Below are positions 5,521-8,757 of a stretch of DNA of 8,757 nucleotides, piece after piece; the first letter of the stretch is position 1; each line of letters starts with the position of its first letter. Made by a program: the position numbers and the translations under genes. Origin of the DNA: Planctomycetota bacterium (lineage in GTDB: Bacteria > Planctomycetota > Phycisphaerae > Phycisphaerales > SM1A02); the NCBI GenBank assembly GCA_027295365.1, contig JAPULD010000002.1, positions 1 to 8,757 on the forward strand. Direction: 5' to 3'. Below the pieces are notes generated by a model that searched no databases, was not told the DNA's origin, and saw nothing but the letters and a program-made list of their open reading frames with translations.

Positions 5521-5555
5521 AGTTTACCACTGGCAACATCGATGTTCTCAAGAAC
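5521..5555 (-). promoter_or_regulatory. Candidate promoter with two palindromes upstream of the DJ-1-like gene
   Basis: Reading the minus strand, TTGAGA (5551-5546) matches five of six -35 bases and TAAACT (5526-5521) matches four of six -10 bases, with a 19-base spacer. Initiation would fall near 5513, the ATG itself, implying a leaderless message. Inside the spacer lies the perfect 12-base palindrome AACATCGATGTT (5535-5546). Overlapping the -35 is a second inverted repeat, GTTCT-CA-AGAAC (5544-5555). Repressor operators often sit in this position, but no regulator gene is visible in the window. Confidence 0.35.
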
Positions 5556-5612
5556 CGCTTCGAATGGGGTGTGTGTCCGTAGGGCTCGACCCCATCTCTT
5601 CACGGCTAATCT

Positions 5613-8540
5613 TCAGTCATCGTCTGGTTGCGTGCTCGGCGAATCATCTTTGGCGTCTTCGCTTTCGTCAGGGTACATCTCGGCGATTCGGCGCTTTTCA
5701 TCCTCCAGATCCTTGAGCAGCACGCCTTCGGTGATCCAGTCGGGGGCCGGTTCGCCCTTGAGGTAGTGACCGAACCATTCCAGGATCCGTCGGTGGTAGT
5801 CGATCTGATTGGCTTTCTTGCGAAAACCGTGGTCCTCGCCTTCGTAGACGAGCAGCACCATCTGCTTTTCCGCCCTGCGCGCGAAGTTGTAGAAGACCGT
5901 CGATTGGAAGAACTCGACGACGCCATCCTTGTTGCCGTGCACCATGAGCATGGGGGTGGTCATCTCGTGTACGCGATGCAATGGTGAGTTGCGCAGATGC
6001 GCTTCGGGATCCTCCCAATAGGGCACCGCCATCCGGGCCTGCCCCGTCTCCCAATGGCTCAGTTCCGCCATGCCGGGATTCCAATGGATCTGGCCCATGA
6101 AGCTGACGAAGTCCGTGAGCGGCGCGCCAGCCACGGACGCGGCGAAGATGTCCGTCCGCGTGGGTAGATACGCGGCCTGGTACCCGCCCCAGGAATGACC
6201 GATGAGCCCGACCCGTTCGGCATCGGCGTACCCCAGCTCGACGATTTTCGCCACCGCCGGCCTCACCGCCTCGAGGGCGCTCACGCCGGGATCGCCGGCC
6301 CGGTACACGATATCGGGCAGCAGGACAAAATACCCCTGTTGCGTCCAGGCAATGTAGTTGTAATACCGACGCTCATCCGGCACTTCATACGAATGGATAC
6401 GGGGCGTCAACAACTCGTACGTGTAGACGATCATCGGATATCGCTTCGCCGGATCGAAATTGGCGGGAAAGAGCAGGCCCGCCTGGAGACGCCGGCCCGA
6501 TTCACTCTCGAATTCGACGAGTTGCGAACGGGTCCAGGCGAAATCTTCCTGGAACGGGTTCGTCATCGACATCTGTCTCGGGGAGGCGAGGTCGGGACCG
6601 GCCACGAAATAATCGGGCGAGTCCTCACGCGACTGAACGCTGTACAAATAGACTTCAGCCTCTTCGGCTTTCGTCAACCCGGACGTCCTCTTGTCCAGGG
6701 ACATGAGCACCTCCGGCGTGTCGCTTCCGGGTTGAAGTCGGACGTAGCCTTGTCGTTCCGTCCACTCACCCCGGGTGTGGAAATATAGCGATCGGTCCGC
6801 ATCGTACGCCTCCTCTTCCGGATCGAGATCGGCAAGTCGATGGATCACCTCATTCCCGGCGCCACGGGTGAGACGGCGTGCGCCGGAGCCGTCCGGGGCG
6901 ATGCGCCACACGTCAAACCGGTCGTAGAGCAACACCGCCTCGTCGTCCGCCAGCCATCCCCCCACGCCATGTGGCGGGAGGATGTCCGTGGGCGTGTCGT
7001 ACTCCGTATTGGCGAACGTCGTGGGCAGGTCGCGCGTGAGATTGACACGATCGCCGGTTCGCAGATCGGTGGCCGAATAATGCTCGCCATCGAAGGTGAG
7101 CAGATAATGCCCGCCTGCGCTTCCCCATGAATAGCGAACCTTTTCATGCATCCGTTCACGTTCACCCGTGGTCACGTCGATGACCCAGGCCTCGTGATAG
7201 GGGCGACCGAACTTCTCCTCCCATGGATATGGGGATGTGATCCGCTCGATCGCATGCCGCCAGCCTTCGAGGAGTTCCATCCTCGCCATCAGGTCCGAAC
7301 CGATGGTGACGACGCGATCCTCCACGAGATGCCAGACGGATCGCAGGACCCGGCGCGCATCGCGTTCTTTCGACGCCATTTGTCCCGGGATGATGCGCAC
7401 GTCATCGCTGTGCCAGATCTGAAGGCCTGGAAGGTCGGTGTCGTCGCCTTTGTCCTTCTTCGCCTTGTCCTTGTCCTCTTCTTCCGTATCATCATCCGCT
7501 TCGGTCTCCTCGGAATCCGCTTCCTTCTCTTCTTTATCGTCCTCATCTTCGATCGGCCTCACCCCGAAGGCGATCATGGTGCCGTCATCCGACCAGCTCA
7601 CGTTGCCATGCCGGACCACCTCGTGGGCCTCATCGATGCCTTCCGTTTCGCCATCGAGTTCGTGTCGTGTGAAGTCATCACCGTCCAGTCCGCGCCAGGC
7701 CCGGATCAAATACGTCGATTCCTCTTCACTGGCCGGCTCGATGGAGCGAAGAACCGCCAGGTCGCTGCTCTCCTCGCGCCAGGCCAGACCCTGATAGGCC
7801 GAAGGAGTCGAGTCCAGTCCTCGCAAGCGTCCGTTGGCGGCATCAAAGACCTGGACCCCATTGCTCTGGTCGGCCCCGGTCATGATGAGCAACGCCAGCA
7901 TGGAGCCCGATTCATTCCAGGCGAACTCCGCGACGTTGCCGAATGTGGTTTCAATCCCCGATTCAAGTTCCAGCAACCTCAGATCAGCTCCCTTGCCCTT
8001 CGGTTCGTCGGGGGCGTAACCCAGCAGCACGAGGAATCGACCCGTTTCGTCGAAGGCGTGGCGTTGCACATCGTCGAACGTGCGTTCCTCGCCACTTTCG
8101 AGATCGAGCAAGCCAGCGCTCTGCCGGACGGGTTTTTCTTGCTCGGTCAATCGTTCCTGCTCTTCCTCGGTCAGACTGATCGTCCAGGCGAGCCATGCGC
8201 CGTCCTGAGAGAAGATCGGATTGGCGCCTTGGGCGAAGGCATGCTCGGTTTCGCCATCGAGTTGACGAACCCGGAGTTCGCGCTCGCGATTGACGCGCCG
8301 GAGGCCATAGGCCAACCATCGCCCATCGGGCGTGAGGATCCCGTTGCCGGCGAGACTTTCCCATTGACCATAGTCCGCCGGGGTCAGCGTCGGCTTCAGC
8401 GGTACGGAACTCGGCGCCGCCTGCATCGCAATGACGGTGCGACCGGAGAGAACAACTTCGATCATGAAGACGAATGCGAGGCATGACACATGGCAAAGGG
8501 TGCGTATCGATCGTGGATCGCTTGATGAATGCTTCTTCAT
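5613..8540 (-). CDS. Exported prolyl-oligopeptidase-family (S9) serine peptidase
   Basis: The 975-residue product starts with a signal peptide: M-K-K and further Arg/Lys, a hydrophobic core at about 15-32, and a likely cleavage after V-I-A at 38, so it should act in the periplasm or outside. Residues ~45-670 form a beta-propeller, beginning with TPADYGQWESL and repeats of the S-x-D-G-x-x-x-A type. The alpha/beta-hydrolase domain covers ~675-945. The triad is Ser783 in GHSWGGY, Asp872 in HGNKDGVVEFF and His904 in EGEDHGF, with normal spacing. Where many S9 enzymes have Y-G-G-P there is V-Y-T-Y-E (705-709), and H-Y-L-K-G-x-P-A-P-x-W lies near the C-terminus, as I recall from a Bacteroidota/Planctomycetota subgroup. 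A highly acidic Lys/Asp/Glu insert occupies 331-369 and the tail (957-975) is also acidic. ATG 8540 is chosen over 8606 because GGAGAGG precedes it at good spacing and the signal peptide then begins at residue 1. Specificity is not predictable; peptide scavenging is an inference. Confidence 0.92.
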   Translation of the reverse strand: MKKHSSSDPRSIRTLCHVSCLAFVFMIEVVLSGRTVIAMQAAPSSVPLKPTLTPADYGQWESLAGNGILTPDGRWLAYGLRRVNRERELRVRQLDGETEHAFAQGANPIFSQDGAWLAWTISLTEEEQERLTEQEKPVRQSAGLLDLESGEERTFDDVQRHAFDETGRFLVLLGYAPDEPKGKGADLRLLELESGIETTFGNVAEFAWNESGSMLALLIMTGADQSNGVQVFDAANGRLRGLDSTPSAYQGLAWREESSDLAVLRSIEPASEEESTYLIRAWRGLDGDDFTRHELDGETEGIDEAHEVVRHGNVSWSDDGTMIAFGVRPIEDEDDKEEKEADSEETEADDDTEEEDKDKAKKDKGDDTDLPGLQIWHSDDVRIIPGQMASKERDARRVLRSVWHLVEDRVVTIGSDLMARMELLEGWRHAIERITSPYPWEEKFGRPYHEAWVIDVTTGERERMHEKVRYSWGSAGGHYLLTFDGEHYSATDLRTGDRVNLTRDLPTTFANTEYDTPTDILPPHGVGGWLADDEAVLLYDRFDVWRIAPDGSGARRLTRGAGNEVIHRLADLDPEEEAYDADRSLYFHTRGEWTERQGYVRLQPGSDTPEVLMSLDKRTSGLTKAEEAEVYLYSVQSREDSPDYFVAGPDLASPRQMSMTNPFQEDFAWTRSQLVEFESESGRRLQAGLLFPANFDPAKRYPMIVYTYELLTPRIHSYEVPDERRYYNYIAWTQQGYFVLLPDIVYRAGDPGVSALEAVRPAVAKIVELGYADAERVGLIGHSWGGYQAAYLPTRTDIFAASVAGAPLTDFVSFMGQIHWNPGMAELSHWETGQARMAVPYWEDPEAHLRNSPLHRVHEMTTPMLMVHGNKDGVVEFFQSTVFYNFARRAEKQMVLLVYEGEDHGFRKKANQIDYHRRILEWFGHYLKGEPAPDWITEGVLLKDLEDEKRRIAEMYPDESEDAKDDSPSTQPDDD

Positions 8541-8548
8541 GCGACAGA

Positions 8549-8557
8549 CCTCTCCTT
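8549..8557 (-). promoter_or_regulatory. Ribosome binding site that fixes the S9 peptidase start
   Basis: On the minus strand AAGGAGAGG (8557-8549) lies 8 bases before the ATG at 8540. It supports this start over the ATG at 8606, which would place 22 charged residues ahead of the signal peptide and has no such site. Confidence 0.75.
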
Positions 8558-8616
8558 GGAGCCGGCGTTTCTCATTTGAACTTCGCCCGGTTCCAACGCC
8601 GAGCATTTAGATCACG

Positions 8617-8646
8617 AGTGTAACGCCCCGTATTCCCCCATGGAAA
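8617..8646 (-). promoter_or_regulatory. Candidate promoter of the S9 peptidase gene
   Basis: On the minus strand TTTCCA (8646-8641) and TACACT (8622-8617) each match four of six consensus bases of the -35 and -10, 18 bases apart. Initiation near 8610 would give a leader of about 70 bases to ATG 8540. The remaining bases to the right edge (8647-8757) show no coding signal, repeat or RNA gene that I can support. Confidence 0.33.
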
Positions 8647-8757
8647 CCCAAGTTGCCGTCGATCGCTTCCGATTGGATTCGATGAGGCCGGGGCCGGGGA
8701 TCTGGGCAAGGTGTGAAAACACATCCGCAGTTCCGTGTCCACGTTGAGGTGATTCCC

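Noticed and set aside
5514..5603. GTG at 5603 as the start of the DJ-1-like protein
   Set aside because: It would place the gene nine bases after the peptidase stop, which is attractive for an operon, but the added 30 residues have no family likeness and no ribosome site; ATG 5513 matches the usual N-terminus.
7146..8486. Long plus-strand open frame (446 codons) antisense to the S9 peptidase
   Set aside because: The minus-strand frame carries a signal peptide, propeller repeats and a full catalytic triad. The antisense frame shows no recognisable domain and is explained by the codon bias of the real gene.
8541..8606. ATG at 8606 as the start of the S9 peptidase
   Set aside because: It would add 22 charged residues before the signal peptide. 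The ATG at 8540 has a good ribosome site. A leaderless start at 8606 from the candidate promoter is possible but less likely.
1..8757. Mobile, defence, toxin-antitoxin or secondary-metabolite system
   Set aside because: No transposase, integrase, nuclease, toxin-antitoxin pair, tRNA-end repeat or biosynthetic cluster was found; the genes are metabolic or stand-alone.

Overview
The window looks like an ordinary chromosomal segment of a moderately GC-rich, Gram-negative-type bacterium. The style of several proteins suggests the phylum Planctomycetota, possibly a Phycisphaerae-like lineage. The hints are the N-terminus of the LysA-type decarboxylase with its Y-S-I-K-S-C active-site motif, a large exported S9 peptidase, a small uncharacterised 4-TM protein, and the patchy use of Shine-Dalgarno sequences. 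This placement is inference from protein style; no marker gene is present.

Plus strand, 1-4822. The window opens inside gcvP, the P-protein of the glycine cleavage system, and holds its C-terminal ~607 residues. A short gap with a weak terminator-like hairpin follows. Next come a small four-helix membrane protein of unknown function (1961-2428), a stand-alone PilZ-domain protein that probably senses cyclic di-GMP (2513-2959), lysA for diaminopimelate decarboxylase, the last step of lysine synthesis (3022-4356), and an SRPBCC/AHSA1-fold protein starting one base after the lysA stop (4358-4822).

Minus strand, 8540-4878. A secreted prolyl-oligopeptidase-family (S9) serine peptidase of about 975 residues (8540-5613) is followed by a DJ-1/PfpI-superfamily protein of the isonitrile-hydratase-like type (5513-4878). 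The two strands converge at 4823-4877. That junction carries a triplicated 7-mer and is followed by a very G-rich hexamer repeat that fits a G-quadruplex and encodes the Pro-Arg tail of the DJ-1-like protein. The last ~150 bases hold only a candidate promoter for the peptidase gene.

How the genes relate. gcvP and lysA are housekeeping amino-acid genes. The SRPBCC gene is tightly coupled to lysA and the two are probably co-transcribed. The PilZ protein and the 4-TM protein have their own putative leader hairpins. The peptidase and DJ-1-like genes may share a transcript, although a promoter-like element with palindromes lies between them. I see no mobile element, RNA gene, CRISPR array, toxin-antitoxin pair or defence cassette, and no clear novel multi-gene system. 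The points worth a second look are regulatory details and a few protein oddities.
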